In this document: one piece after another, positions 1 through 6,806 of the stretch
How positions within the stretch are numbered: the stretch's first letter is position 1
Layout of the letters: each line of letters opens with the position of its first letter
Assembly: GCA_944384285.1 (NCBI GenBank)
Contig: CALWSX010000009.1
Span: 1-11,417 of the forward strand
Length of the DNA: 11,417 nucleotides
Source of the DNA: an uncultured Lachnospiraceae bacterium
GTDB lineage: Bacteria; Bacillota; Clostridia; Lachnospirales; Anaerotignaceae
Direction of reading: 5' to 3'
The notes under the pieces: model-generated
Databases searched by the model: none
Told to the model about the DNA's origin: nothing
Seen by the model: only the letters and a program-made list of their open reading frames with translations
Position numbers and translations under genes: made by a program

Positions 1-1
1 T

Positions 2-865
2 GACAGCCTTCACAGAGAAAATATGGCTTTAATAAACAAAGTATTTGAAATAAAAAAAGAAAAAGGGTATAAATCCGTACTTTTTACATTCTCCCCTCAC
101 CCTATCTTAGTTTTAAATAAGTCAGCCGAACTTGACCTTATATATACCGAGGAAGAAAAAAATATAAAAATAAATGAACTTAATTTAGATTATTACATAG
201 AATATCCTTTTTCTTTGGATTTTTCCAAAACCTCTCCGGAAGATTTTATATTAAATCTTATTATAAATAAACTTAACTGTAAAACACTTATTATAGGAGA
301 AGATTTTAAATTTGGAAAAGATAAATTGGGGAATGCAAATTATCTTAAAGAAATAGGTAAAAAACACAATCTTGATGTAATAATTATACCTTCCCTTTTG
401 TATAACGGTAAAAAAATAGGAAGCACCGAAATTAGAAACTGTATTTTAAACAGAGATATTGAAACAGCAAATGTTTTACTTGGAGAAAATTACAGTATAT
501 ACGGAATGGTTGTTCATGGAAAAAAAATAGGCTCTACCATAAACTACCCTACCGCAAATATACTTCCTCCAAAAACCAAACTTCTTCCGCCTAACGGCGT
601 TTATGTAACATCTGTTGAGTTTGAAAATAAAATTTATAAAAGTATAACAAATATTGGTTATAATCCTACTGTTTCGGGAAAAATAAAAACAGTTGAAACC
701 CATATTTTAAATTTTAACATGGATATCTATGATAAATATATAAAAGTATTTTTTCATTCGTGGCTTAGAAACGATATAAAATTTAATTCTTTATCAGAGC
801 TTAAAACTCAACTTTCAAGAGATGAACAAAATGCAAAAAAATACTTTGAAAAAATGACAATATGA
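2..865 (+). CDS. ribF: Bifunctional riboflavin kinase / FAD synthetase, 5'-truncated by the window edge
   Basis: RibF phosphorylates riboflavin to FMN and adenylates FMN to FAD in the cytoplasm. The frame is already open at base 2 and reads DSLHRENMALI, which aligns with the family motif FDGxHxGHxxLI, so the ATG at 23 is internal and roughly 20-25 residues lie upstream of the window. Counting from that Met, the adenylyltransferase domain (about 1-150) has TFSPHP (22-27), GEDFKFG (92-98) and IGSTEIR (132-138). The riboflavin kinase domain (about 158-280) has GMVVHGKKIG (161-170), the PTAN motif (176-179), NGVY, and the presumed catalytic Glu in VETH (224-227). Oddity: the HxGH signature reads HREN, with Gly to Glu and the second His to Asn, so FAD synthesis may be weakened while the kinase half looks intact. 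The gene ends in TGA. It sits before rpsO and pnp, a common Firmicute order. Confidence 0.93.
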   Translation, partial: DSLHRENMALINKVFEIKKEKGYKSVLFTFSPHPILVLNKSAELDLIYTEEEKNIKINELNLDYYIEYPFSLDFSKTSPEDFILNLIINKLNCKTLIIGEDFKFGKDKLGNANYLKEIGKKHNLDVIIIPSLLYNGKKIGSTEIRNCILNRDIETANVLLGENYSIYGMVVHGKKIGSTINYPTANILPPKTKLLPPNGVYVTSVEFENKIYKSITNIGYNPTVSGKIKTVETHILNFNMDIYDKYIKVFFHSWLRNDIKFNSLSELKTQLSRDEQNAKKYFEKMTI

Positions 866-877
866 TTTAAAAAACAG

Positions 878-904
878 TTGTTTTTTTCTAAGTCTTGTGA
901 TAAT
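878..904 (+). promoter_or_regulatory. Candidate promoter for rpsO
   Basis: A TTGTTT hexamer (878-883) lies 15 bp before GATAAT (899-904), which is preceded by TGT, giving an extended -10. Transcription would begin near 911, just ahead of the leader hairpin at 923. The spacer is short and the region is AT-rich, so this is a weak call. rpsO could also be read from upstream. Confidence 0.3.
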
Positions 905-922
905 ATTAAAATGTTGTAGAAA

Positions 923-991
923 ACCGAAGCTCAGAATATGGATTCTCCAACCATTTCTTAGCTTTAGGTGTTAATTAATTTTAAAGGAGGA
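923..991 (+). promoter_or_regulatory. rpsO leader hairpin, probable S15 autoregulatory element
   Basis: A long imperfect hairpin fills the ribF-rpsO gap: ACC/GGT (923-925 with 967-969), AAGCT/AGCTT (927-931 with 960-964), AGAA/TTCT (933-936 with 955-958) and ATGG/CCAT (938-941 with 951-954), around a 9-nt loop (942-950). The loop segment TTCTCC (943-948) can pair with GGAGGA of the Shine-Dalgarno (986-991), giving five Watson-Crick pairs and one G-U, a loop-to-SD pseudoknot. S15 is known to repress its own mRNA through such leaders in several bacteria. The pairing is read directly from the sequence; S15 binding is inferred from position and from the family. Confidence 0.55.
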
Positions 992-998
992 AACAAAA

Positions 999-1265
999 AT
1001 GTCAAACGTAATTAACAAACAAGAAATTATCGCTAAATATGGAAGAACACCTGAAGATACAGGTTCACCTGAAGTTCAGATTGCTCTTTTAACAGCAAGA
1101 ATTAATCTTCTTACAGACCACCTTAAAGAACACAAAAAAGACTTCCACTCAAGAAGAGGTCTTTTAAAAATGGTAGGTCAGAGAAGAGGTTTACTTAACT
1201 ACGTTAAAGAAAAAGATATTATCAAATATCGTGAACTTATCGCTACATTAGGCATCAGAAAATAA
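999..1265 (+). CDS. rpsO: 30S ribosomal protein S15
   Basis: S15 is a primary 16S rRNA-binding protein of the small subunit platform; it helps assemble the central domain and contributes to the intersubunit bridge with 23S rRNA. The 88-residue product has the usual family length. Recognisable features are GRTPEDTGSPEVQIALLTARI (about residues 15-35), the LTDHLKEHKKDFHSRRGLL segment carrying the conserved His and Arg residues, and the closing RGLLNYVKEKD...LIATLGIRK. The start is fixed by AAAGGAGG at 983-990, 8 nt before the ATG. The upstream hairpin is a likely feedback element, and a terminator follows 30 nt after the stop. Nothing in the protein is unusual. Confidence 0.98.
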   Translation: MSNVINKQEIIAKYGRTPEDTGSPEVQIALLTARINLLTDHLKEHKKDFHSRRGLLKMVGQRRGLLNYVKEKDIIKYRELIATLGIRK

Positions 1266-1295
1266 TTTTATAAACGACATAATATTATGTAGTTC

Positions 1296-1330
1296 TTTAG
1301 AGAGGGAGTTTTTTCCTCTCTAAATTTTTA
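1296..1330 (+). terminator. Intrinsic terminator after rpsO
   Basis: A perfect 10-bp stem, TTTAGAGAGG (1296-1305) with CCTCTCTAAA (1315-1324), encloses a 9-nt loop and is followed by a T run (1325-1329). It separates rpsO from pnp, so pnp depends on readthrough or on its own promoter; I could not pick a convincing promoter in 1331-1448. Confidence 0.85.
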
Positions 1331-1448
1331 TTAACAAAATTAGAAGATACACTATAGGTTTTTAGCAATGAAAATATTTTATTATGTTTTTATTGCTGAA
1401 GATCTATGGTGTATAAAAAACATCAAGATTTACGAAAGGAAGAAAAAA

Positions 1449-3557
1449 ATGTACAGAACTTATCAAACTGAAATTGCAGGAAGACCATTTTCTGTTGAAA
1501 TCGGAAGAGTCGGAGAACTTGCAAATGGTGCAGCACTTGTTAGATACGGTGATACTGTTGTACTTGCAACTGCTACAGCAAGCGAAAAACCAAGAGAAGG
1601 TATCGACTTTTTCCCATTAAGCATTGACTATGAAGAAAGATTTTACTCTGTAGGAAAAATACCTGGTGGATTTATTAAAAGAGAAGGCCGCCCAAGTGAA
1701 AAAGCTATATTAACAGCAAGATGTATCGACAGACCTATGCGCCCTCTTTTCCCAAAAGACTACAGAAACGATGTTGCATTAGTTACTACTGTAATGTCTG
1801 TTGACCCTGATTGCGAACCACAGGTTGCAGCTATGCTTGGTGCGTCTATCGCACTTACAATTTCAGATATACCTTTTGTTGACAATGTAGGCTCTGTTAA
1901 CATTGGTTATGTTGACGGCAAACTTGTTATAAACCCTAACGCAGCAGAAAGAGAAAAATCAAGACTTTCTCTTACAGTTTCATCTACAAAAGAAAAAGTT
2001 ATGATGATTGAAGCTGGTGCTGATGAAATTCCTGAAGATATTATGCTTGAAGCTATAAGACTTGGACATGAAGAAAACGTTAGACTTGCTAAATTCATGG
2101 ACACAATCGTAGAAGCTGAAGGTAAAGAAAAACAGAAATACGAAGAACACGTGATTCCTAAAGAAGTTTACGACAAAATTTCTTCTTTCATTACAGACAA
2201 GAGAATGGAAGATGCTGTATACAAAGAACTTAAACAGGACAGAGACGCTGAAATTAAAGTTATTACAGAAGAAGTAAACGAAAGTTTAGGTGAAGAACTT
2301 TTAGAAATGCTCGGAGAAGAAGTAGATATTCCTGTTCTTATTGACGAAACTATCTATAACTTTGAAAAAGCTACTGTAAGAAGAATGATTTTAAGAGAAC
2401 ACAAACGTCCTGACGGAAGAAGATTAGATGAAATTCGTAAATTATCAGCTGAAATAGATATTCTTCCTCGTACACATGGCTCAGCTCTTTTCTCAAGAGG
2501 TCAAACACAGGCTCTTACTGTTACAACATTAGGTGCTTTAGCTGAAATTCAGATTTTAGACGGACTTGATGAAGCAGAAACTTCAAAAAGATATATTCAC
2601 CACTACAATATGCCAGGATATTCAACAGGCGATGCAAAAACTTCAAGAGCACCTGGTAGACGTGAAATTGGTCATGGTGCTTTAGCTGAAAGAGCGCTTT
2701 TACCTGTTATCCCTAGTGAAGAAGAATTCCCATATGCAATCAGACTTGTTTCTGATATTATGAGTTCAAACGGTTCTACATCACAGGCAAGTATCTGTGG
2801 TTCAACACTTTCACTTATGGCTGCCGGTGTTCCTATAAAACGTCCTGTTGCTGGTATTTCTGTTGGCCTTGTTACAGGTGACAATGATGACGACTTTGTA
2901 ATGCTTACAGACATTCAGGGACTTGAAGACTTCTTCGGCGATATGGACTTTAAAGTTGCAGGTACAACTGAAGGTATTACAGCTATCCAGATGGATATGA
3001 AAATACATGGTTTAACACCAAGAATGATTGAACAGGCTATCAGACAGACAAGAGAAGCAAGACTTTATATCCTTGATGAATGTATTTTAAAATGTATTGA
3101 TAAACCAAGAACTGAACTTTCAAAATATGCTCCAAAAATTGGACAGATGACTATAGACCCTGAAAAAATTGCTGAAGTTATCGGTACAAGAGGCAAAGTT
3201 ATTAAGAAAATTATTGAAGAAAGCAACTGCCAGATTGATACACAAGATGACGGAAGAATTTTCATTAAAGGTACTACAGAAGAAGATATTAAAATTGCAA
3301 TGGATATGATTAATGCTATTGCAAAAGACCCTGAAATAGGCGAAACTTATACTGCTAAAGTTGTAAGAATTATGAACTTTGGTGCATTTATCGAAATTGC
3401 TCCTGGTAAAGAAGGACTCGTTCATATTTCAAAAATTTGCAAAGAAAGAATTGCAAAAGTAGAAGATAAAATTAACATTGGCGATACTGTAAGAGCAAAA
3501 CTTGTTGAAGTAGATGCTCAGGGAAGACTTAACTTCTCTATTAAAGACGCAGAATAA
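1449..3557 (+). CDS. pnp: Polynucleotide phosphorylase (PNPase)
   Basis: PNPase is a trimeric phosphorolytic 3'-5' exoribonuclease that degrades mRNA to nucleoside diphosphates and is often part of a degradosome. The 702-residue product has full family length. Domains in order: first RNase PH fold (about 10-145), helical linker (about 150-240), catalytic RNase PH fold (about 315-535), KH (about 565-620) and S1 (about 630-700). Visible motifs are the RNA-contacting YSVGKIPGGFIKREGRPSE (66-84), FSRGQTQ (348-354), NGSTSQASICG (441-451), the metal-binding Asp pair D488 and D494 in TDIQGLED, GDMDFK (497-502), and the KH loop GTRGK (579-583). An in-frame ATG at 1368 lacks a ribosome binding site and family-like residues; the ATG at 1449 follows GAAAGGA and begins MYRTYQTEIAGRPF as expected. 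Confidence 0.98.
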   Translation: MYRTYQTEIAGRPFSVEIGRVGELANGAALVRYGDTVVLATATASEKPREGIDFFPLSIDYEERFYSVGKIPGGFIKREGRPSEKAILTARCIDRPMRPLFPKDYRNDVALVTTVMSVDPDCEPQVAAMLGASIALTISDIPFVDNVGSVNIGYVDGKLVINPNAAEREKSRLSLTVSSTKEKVMMIEAGADEIPEDIMLEAIRLGHEENVRLAKFMDTIVEAEGKEKQKYEEHVIPKEVYDKISSFITDKRMEDAVYKELKQDRDAEIKVITEEVNESLGEELLEMLGEEVDIPVLIDETIYNFEKATVRRMILREHKRPDGRRLDEIRKLSAEIDILPRTHGSALFSRGQTQALTVTTLGALAEIQILDGLDEAETSKRYIHHYNMPGYSTGDAKTSRAPGRREIGHGALAERALLPVIPSEEEFPYAIRLVSDIMSSNGSTSQASICGSTLSLMAAGVPIKRPVAGISVGLVTGDNDDDFVMLTDIQGLEDFFGDMDFKVAGTTEGITAIQMDMKIHGLTPRMIEQAIRQTREARLYILDECILKCIDKPRTELSKYAPKIGQMTIDPEKIAEVIGTRGKVIKKIIEESNCQIDTQDDGRIFIKGTTEEDIKIAMDMINAIAKDPEIGETYTAKVVRIMNFGAFIEIAPGKEGLVHISKICKERIAKVEDKINIGDTVRAKLVEVDAQGRLNFSIKDAE

Positions 3558-3563
3558 AAAATT

Positions 3564-3598
3564 ACCACCGGCATTTTTGTCGGTGGTTTTTTATTTTT
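3564..3598 (+). terminator. Intrinsic terminator after pnp, possibly bidirectional
   Basis: ACCACCG (3564-3570) pairs with CGGTGGT (3581-3587), extended inward by a G-U and a C-G pair around an ATTTTT loop, and is followed by TTTTT-A-TTTTT. An A-rich stretch on the other flank means it could also stop minus-strand transcripts arriving from the convergent lipoprotein gene. Confidence 0.9.
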
Positions 3599-3628
3599 AA
3601 AAAAACATAGACGGCTAATTTACCGCCT
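3599..3628 (-). terminator. Intrinsic terminator of the lipoprotein gene
   Basis: On the minus strand AGGCGG (3628-3623) pairs with CCGTCT (3614-3609), one pair being G-U, across an 8-nt loop, and a T-rich tract (3605-3599) follows a few bases later. It starts 10 nt after the stop codon of the minus-strand gene. Confidence 0.6.
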
Positions 3629-3637
3629 TCTGAAATT

Positions 3638-4012
3638 TTATTCTTTATATTTTAGATTATCTATCATTTTATAAATTTTCTCATTAAATGTAACAGACAC
3701 ATATTTTACTCCAACATCATGTGCTCTCTCCGTTACCTCTCTGTGAAGCTCTCTGTATTTTTCATCACTTTTATCAGATATAACTCCTATAAGTGCCGTT
3801 TCTCCTGTTATATATACTGTGCATTTTTTAATATCTTTCATTTTTAAAATTTCTTTTTCAACTTCTTCTTCGGTGGGAATTACATAATTTGTATCATACA
3901 AATTTGAATTTTTTGTTTGCAAGCTTGAAATACTATTTTGTGTAACATCAGGAGATCTGCAAGAACATAGAAAAATAATGCAAAAAATTATTCCAAAAAT
4001 TGACTTTTTCAT
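3638..4012 (-). CDS. YhcN/YlaJ-like (spore-type) lipoprotein
   Basis: This is a small secreted lipoprotein of 124 residues. It begins MKKSIFGIIFCIIFLCSC, a positively charged end, a hydrophobic helix and an LCSC lipobox, so the mature protein would start at Cys18 and be anchored in the outer leaflet of the membrane. After a Ser/Asn-rich linker (about 19-45) comes a compact alpha/beta domain (about 46-124) with EEVEKEILKMKDIKKCTVYITGE, LIGV, and VKYVSVTFNEKIYKMIDNL, the pattern of the YhcN/YlaJ family, several members of which are found in spores. Exact role unknown. Start choice: AAAGGAGGGG (4025-4016) lies just before the ATG at 4012; an in-frame ATG at 4036 would add eight basic residues and contain the ribosome binding site inside the gene, so it is rejected. 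Ends in TAA. Confidence 0.75.
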   Translation of the reverse strand: MKKSIFGIIFCIIFLCSCRSPDVTQNSISSLQTKNSNLYDTNYVIPTEEEVEKEILKMKDIKKCTVYITGETALIGVISDKSDEKYRELHREVTERAHDVGVKYVSVTFNEKIYKMIDNLKYKE

Positions 4013-4043
4013 TTTACCCCTCCTTTTTCTCTGCATTAATATT

Positions 4044-4075
4044 TTTTCACTAATTCACAAATTAATTAGTGAAAA
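4044..4075. repeat. 12-bp perfect inverted repeat upstream of the lipoprotein gene
   Basis: TTTTCACTAATT (4044-4055) and AATTAGTGAAAA (4064-4075) are exact inverted copies separated by 8 nt. Neither side has a clean T run, so it is a poor terminator. It lies directly downstream of the candidate -10 of the minus-strand promoter, over the expected start site, which fits an operator or a 5' mRNA hairpin. Confidence 0.6.
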
Positions 4076-4078
4076 TTA

Positions 4079-4108
4079 TTGCTATCTTAAATTTGGGGAA
4101 AGTGTCAA
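4079..4108 (-). promoter_or_regulatory. Candidate promoter of the lipoprotein gene
   Basis: On the minus strand a perfect TTGACA (4108-4103) is followed after 18 bp by TAGCAA (4084-4079), a weak -10. Sporulation sigma-factor sites cannot be excluded, since their consensus is short and I saw no decisive match. Confidence 0.35.
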
Positions 4109-4274
4109 AAAATATTATTTTAACCCTTTATCAAAAATACTTAATTTGGTTGAATTTACTAATTTTATTCTTTTTGTTAAAATATAAAAGCCTAAAAAAA
4201 ATTTTCCTTCGTCATTATAAATAAAATTTTTAATGTTATTTAAGTAATATTAACAAAGTTGCTCAATACAGTGT

Positions 4275-4312
4275 TTGTTATTCTGTACATTATACGTATT
4301 ATGTGTTATAAT
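4275..4312 (+). promoter_or_regulatory. Candidate plus-strand promoter with overlapping palindrome
   Basis: TGTACA (4284-4289), a 17-bp spacer and a perfect TATAAT (4307-4312) preceded by TGT form a good extended -10 promoter. A second overlapping candidate is TTGTTA (4275-4280), 16 bp, TATTAT (4297-4302). The spacer is occupied by an 18-bp near-palindrome, ACATTATACGTATTATGT (4287-4304; 8 of 9 positions pair), a plausible operator. AT-rich sequence makes chance matches common. Confidence 0.45.
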
Positions 4313-4318
4313 ACAATT

Positions 4319-4424
4319 CAATGGTTTAATAAAATAATATATTATTGAGGCTGATTTTATTTTATCTTTTTTATTATATTTTAAACCTAAAAATAAAAAA
4401 ATCAGTGGAAACCACTGATTTTTT
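4319..4424 (+). ncRNA. Candidate small RNA, about 105 nt
   Basis: No gene follows the plus-strand promoter at 4275-4312, but about 80 nt downstream of the expected start there is a strong hairpin with a T run (4395-4424), so a short transcript is predicted. It contains no convincing reading frame: the ATG at 4321 hits a stop after one codon. A TCAAT/ATTGA stem with an AT-rich interior can form near its 5' end. The remaining stretch between 4109 and 4270 shows no gene or clear signal. Confidence 0.28.
4395..4424. terminator. Bidirectional terminator between tRNA-Thr and the candidate small RNA
   Basis: ATCAGTGG (4401-4408) pairs perfectly with CCACTGAT (4412-4419) around a 3-nt loop. The flanking A run (4395-4400) and T run (4419-4424) make a U-tailed terminator in both directions. 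On the minus strand it starts directly after the 3' end of the tRNA gene. Confidence 0.9.
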
Positions 4425-4425
4425 A

Positions 4426-4497
4426 AGCTGGTGATGGGAATCGAACCCACAACCACATCATTACGAGTGATGTGCTCTACCATTGAGCCACACCAGC
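4426..4497 (-). tRNA. tRNA-Thr, anticodon CGU
   Basis: A complete cloverleaf can be folded from the minus strand: acceptor GCTGGTG/CACCAGC (4497-4491 with 4433-4427), D arm GCTC/GAGC with AATGGTA loop, anticodon arm CATCA/TGATG with loop CTCGTAA, a short variable loop, and T arm GTGGG/CCCAT with loop TTCGATT. The anticodon CGT (4465-4463) reads ACG, a threonine codon. The discriminator base is T and no CCA is encoded, so the end must be added by tRNA nucleotidyltransferase. It is a single-gene unit with its own promoter and terminator. Confidence 0.97.
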
Positions 4498-4516
4498 ACT
4501 CCAAAACAACAAAAAT

Positions 4517-4545
4517 ATAATAATATATACAAATTATAAAGTCAA
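4517..4545 (-). promoter_or_regulatory. Promoter of tRNA-Thr
   Basis: On the minus strand TTGACT (4545-4540), a 17-bp spacer and TATTAT (4522-4517) sit about 20 bp before the 5' end of the tRNA, which predicts a leader of roughly 10-14 nt. Both hexamers are one or two mismatches from consensus. Confidence 0.75.
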
Positions 4546-4677
4546 GATTAATTTAAACTATACGTTTTTATACTATATAGACAAAATATAAACAGCGACA
4601 TAATTTTATAAACTTAAACCATTTGCAAATACTTCTTTAAGTATTTTTACAAATTTTTTTACAGGGGGTACAAAGTT

Positions 4678-6771
4678 ATGAAAAATTATTCTTCTAACGC
4701 AGTGAGAAATATCGTCTTAATGGGGCATAGTGGTTGTGGTAAAACTACAATCACGGAAGCAGCTTTATTTACAACAGGCGCTATTAAAAGATTTGGAAAA
4801 GTAGCCGACGGAAATACAACAAGTGACTACGATTCAGAAGAAATTAAAAGAAAAGTATCTATCTCAACATCTGTTATTCCTATTGAATGGAAAGATACTA
4901 AAATTAACTTCCTCGATACTCCTGGATATTTTGACTTTGCAGGCGAAGTTGCATCAGCAATTTCTGTTGCTGACGAAGCTTTAATCGTTGTTTCAGCCAA
5001 ATCCGGTGTAGAAGTAGGTACAGAAAAAGCGTATGAATACGCTAAAGAAGAAGGTATCCCAAGACTTTTCTTCATTAACCAGATGGACGATGAAAATGCT
5101 GACTTCGAAAGAGTTTTAGGTCAGCTTACTGATAAATTCGGAAGCGGTATAGTTGCACTTCAGATTCCTTTTGTTGACGAAGCTAAAAACGGTAAAGGTT
5201 TTATCAACGTTATCACAAAAGAAGCTACTCTCTTAGTTGGTGGAAAACTTGAAAAATGTGACATTCCTGCTGATTTAGTTGATGAAGTTGAAGAATTAAG
5301 AGCTAATCTTGTTGAAACTGCTGCAGGCGGTACAGAAGAGCTCATGGAAAAATATTTTGAAGAAGGCGACCTTACTATCGAAGAAATTTACAAAGGTCTT
5401 GAAGCTGGTATCATGGAAAACGGTGTTGCACCTGTAGTGTGTGGTGCTGCAGCAAGCGGATATGGTATCGAAGTTCTTTTAAATACAATTAAAAACTTCC
5501 TTCCTCCATCAGTAAAAGCAAGACCAGACTTTGCTTATACTGTTCCTGGTTCAGATGAAGTTGTTGATGCAAAATGTGATCCTGACGGAAAATTTAAAGC
5601 TTTTGTATTTAAAACAATCTCTGACCCTTATGTAGGAAGACTTAATATATTCAAAGTTTTATCAGGTACAATGAAAAAAGACGGTACATACTACAACCCT
5701 GCAAAAGATTGTATGGAAAAAGCCGCTCATATATATGTTTTAAGAGGTAAAGAACAGATCGAAGTTGATGAACTTTGTGCTGGTGATATTGGTGCTTTAT
5801 CAAAACTTGCAAATACTTTTACACAAGATACACTCTGTGATAAAGCTGAAACTGTTCTTATAACACCTATGGAACTCCCTGAATCTGTTCATTATATGGC
5901 TATTGTTCCTAAAGGAAAAGGCGACGAAGATAAAATCTCTAACGCTCTTAACAAAATTAAAGAAGAAGATTTAACAGTTAAAACTGAAGTAAACCCTGAA
6001 ACAAAACAGACTCTCGTTTATGGTCTTGGTGAACAGCATCTTGACGTTCTTGTAAATAAACTTAAAAATAAATACAAAATCGAAGTTGAGCTTATTAAAC
6101 CTATTATCCCTTACAGAGAAACTATTAAAGGTAAAGCTGAAGTTCGTGGTAAATACAAAAAACAATCTGGCGGTCACGGACAGTTTGGTGACGTTGTTAT
6201 GGTATTTGAACCATCAGGTGACTTATCTACACCTTATGTATTTGAAGAAAAAATCTTCGGTGGTTCTGTTCCTAAACAGTACTTCCCTGCTGTTGAAAAA
6301 GGTCTTCAGGAAGCAGTTCTTGCCGGTGTTCTTGCTAAATACCCTGTTGTAGGTCTTAAGGCTACTCTTATAGATGGTTCTTACCACCCTGTAGACTCAT
6401 CTGAAATGGCTTTCAAAATGGCAACATCTGTAGCTTATAAAGAAGGTGTTCCACAGGCAAAACCTACTATTCTCGAACCTATCGCATCTGTAAAAGTAAC
6501 TATCCCTGATGAATACACAGGCGATGTTATGGGCGATATCAATAAGAGAAGAGGCCGTATCTTAAATATGGGACCTGTTAACGGCAAAACTGTTGTTTCT
6601 GCTGAAGTTCCTCTTGCAGAAATGTATAAATACTGTACAGACCTTCGTTCTATGACACGAAGCCTCGGAAGCTACACATACAAATTTGAACGTTATGAAG
6701 AAGCTCCTGTAGAAGTACAGCAAAAAGTTATTGAAGCAAGATTAAAAGAATTAGAAAAAGAAGCAAAATAA
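4678..6771 (+). CDS. Elongation factor G-like GTPase (EF-G2 type)
   Basis: This is a 697-residue translational GTPase paralogous to EF-G. The GTPase domain (about 1-285) has the P-loop GHSGCGKT (16-23), switch I region YDSEEIKRKVSISTS (51-65), G3 DTPGYFDF (80-87), G4 NQMD (134-137) and G5 CGAAASG (255-261). Domain II follows (about 305-385), then III (about 395-470), IV with GGHGQFGDV (498-506), and V with GDVMGDINKRRGRI (615-628). Classical EF-G has DTPGHVDF and NKMD; Tyr instead of the catalytic-loop His is, as far as I recall, typical of the EF-G2 group, while Gln in NQMD is less usual. Its exact role is unsettled, so it should not be assumed to be the main translocase. AGGGGG (4663-4668) serves the ATG. 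Upstream, TAGACA (4578-4583), 17 bp, TAATTT is a weak promoter guess. Confidence 0.92.
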   Translation: MKNYSSNAVRNIVLMGHSGCGKTTITEAALFTTGAIKRFGKVADGNTTSDYDSEEIKRKVSISTSVIPIEWKDTKINFLDTPGYFDFAGEVASAISVADEALIVVSAKSGVEVGTEKAYEYAKEEGIPRLFFINQMDDENADFERVLGQLTDKFGSGIVALQIPFVDEAKNGKGFINVITKEATLLVGGKLEKCDIPADLVDEVEELRANLVETAAGGTEELMEKYFEEGDLTIEEIYKGLEAGIMENGVAPVVCGAAASGYGIEVLLNTIKNFLPPSVKARPDFAYTVPGSDEVVDAKCDPDGKFKAFVFKTISDPYVGRLNIFKVLSGTMKKDGTYYNPAKDCMEKAAHIYVLRGKEQIEVDELCAGDIGALSKLANTFTQDTLCDKAETVLITPMELPESVHYMAIVPKGKGDEDKISNALNKIKEEDLTVKTEVNPETKQTLVYGLGEQHLDVLVNKLKNKYKIEVELIKPIIPYRETIKGKAEVRGKYKKQSGGHGQFGDVVMVFEPSGDLSTPYVFEEKIFGGSVPKQYFPAVEKGLQEAVLAGVLAKYPVVGLKATLIDGSYHPVDSSEMAFKMATSVAYKEGVPQAKPTILEPIASVKVTIPDEYTGDVMGDINKRRGRILNMGPVNGKTVVSAEVPLAEMYKYCTDLRSMTRSLGSYTYKFERYEEAPVEVQQKVIEARLKELEKEAK

Positions 6772-6806
6772 TATTAATCTTAAAAACTAAATATAAATAA
6801 AGCACA

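Noticed and set aside
869..887. AAAAAAC/GTTTTTT hairpin with T run after ribF as a terminator
   Set aside because: The stem has only one G-C pair and is just an A-run beside a T-run; too weak to call.
1368..1448. Upstream in-frame ATG extending pnp by 27 residues
   Set aside because: No ribosome binding site, residues unlike any PNPase N-terminus, and a good SD directly before the ATG at 1449.
3978..4187. Plus-strand 69-codon frame with hydrophobic residues
   Set aside because: It runs antisense through the lipoprotein signal peptide and its ribosome binding site. The hydrophobicity is a by-product of AT-rich sequence, and there is no Shine-Dalgarno before its ATG.
4250..4504. Minus-strand 84-codon frame
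   Set aside because: It reads through the tRNA-Thr gene and its terminator, so it is a chance frame.
4627..4646. AAATACTT/AAGTATTT hairpin before the EF-G-like gene as an attenuator
   Set aside because: Two G-C pairs at most are possible in this AT-rich leader and no alternative fold is evident; likely chance.
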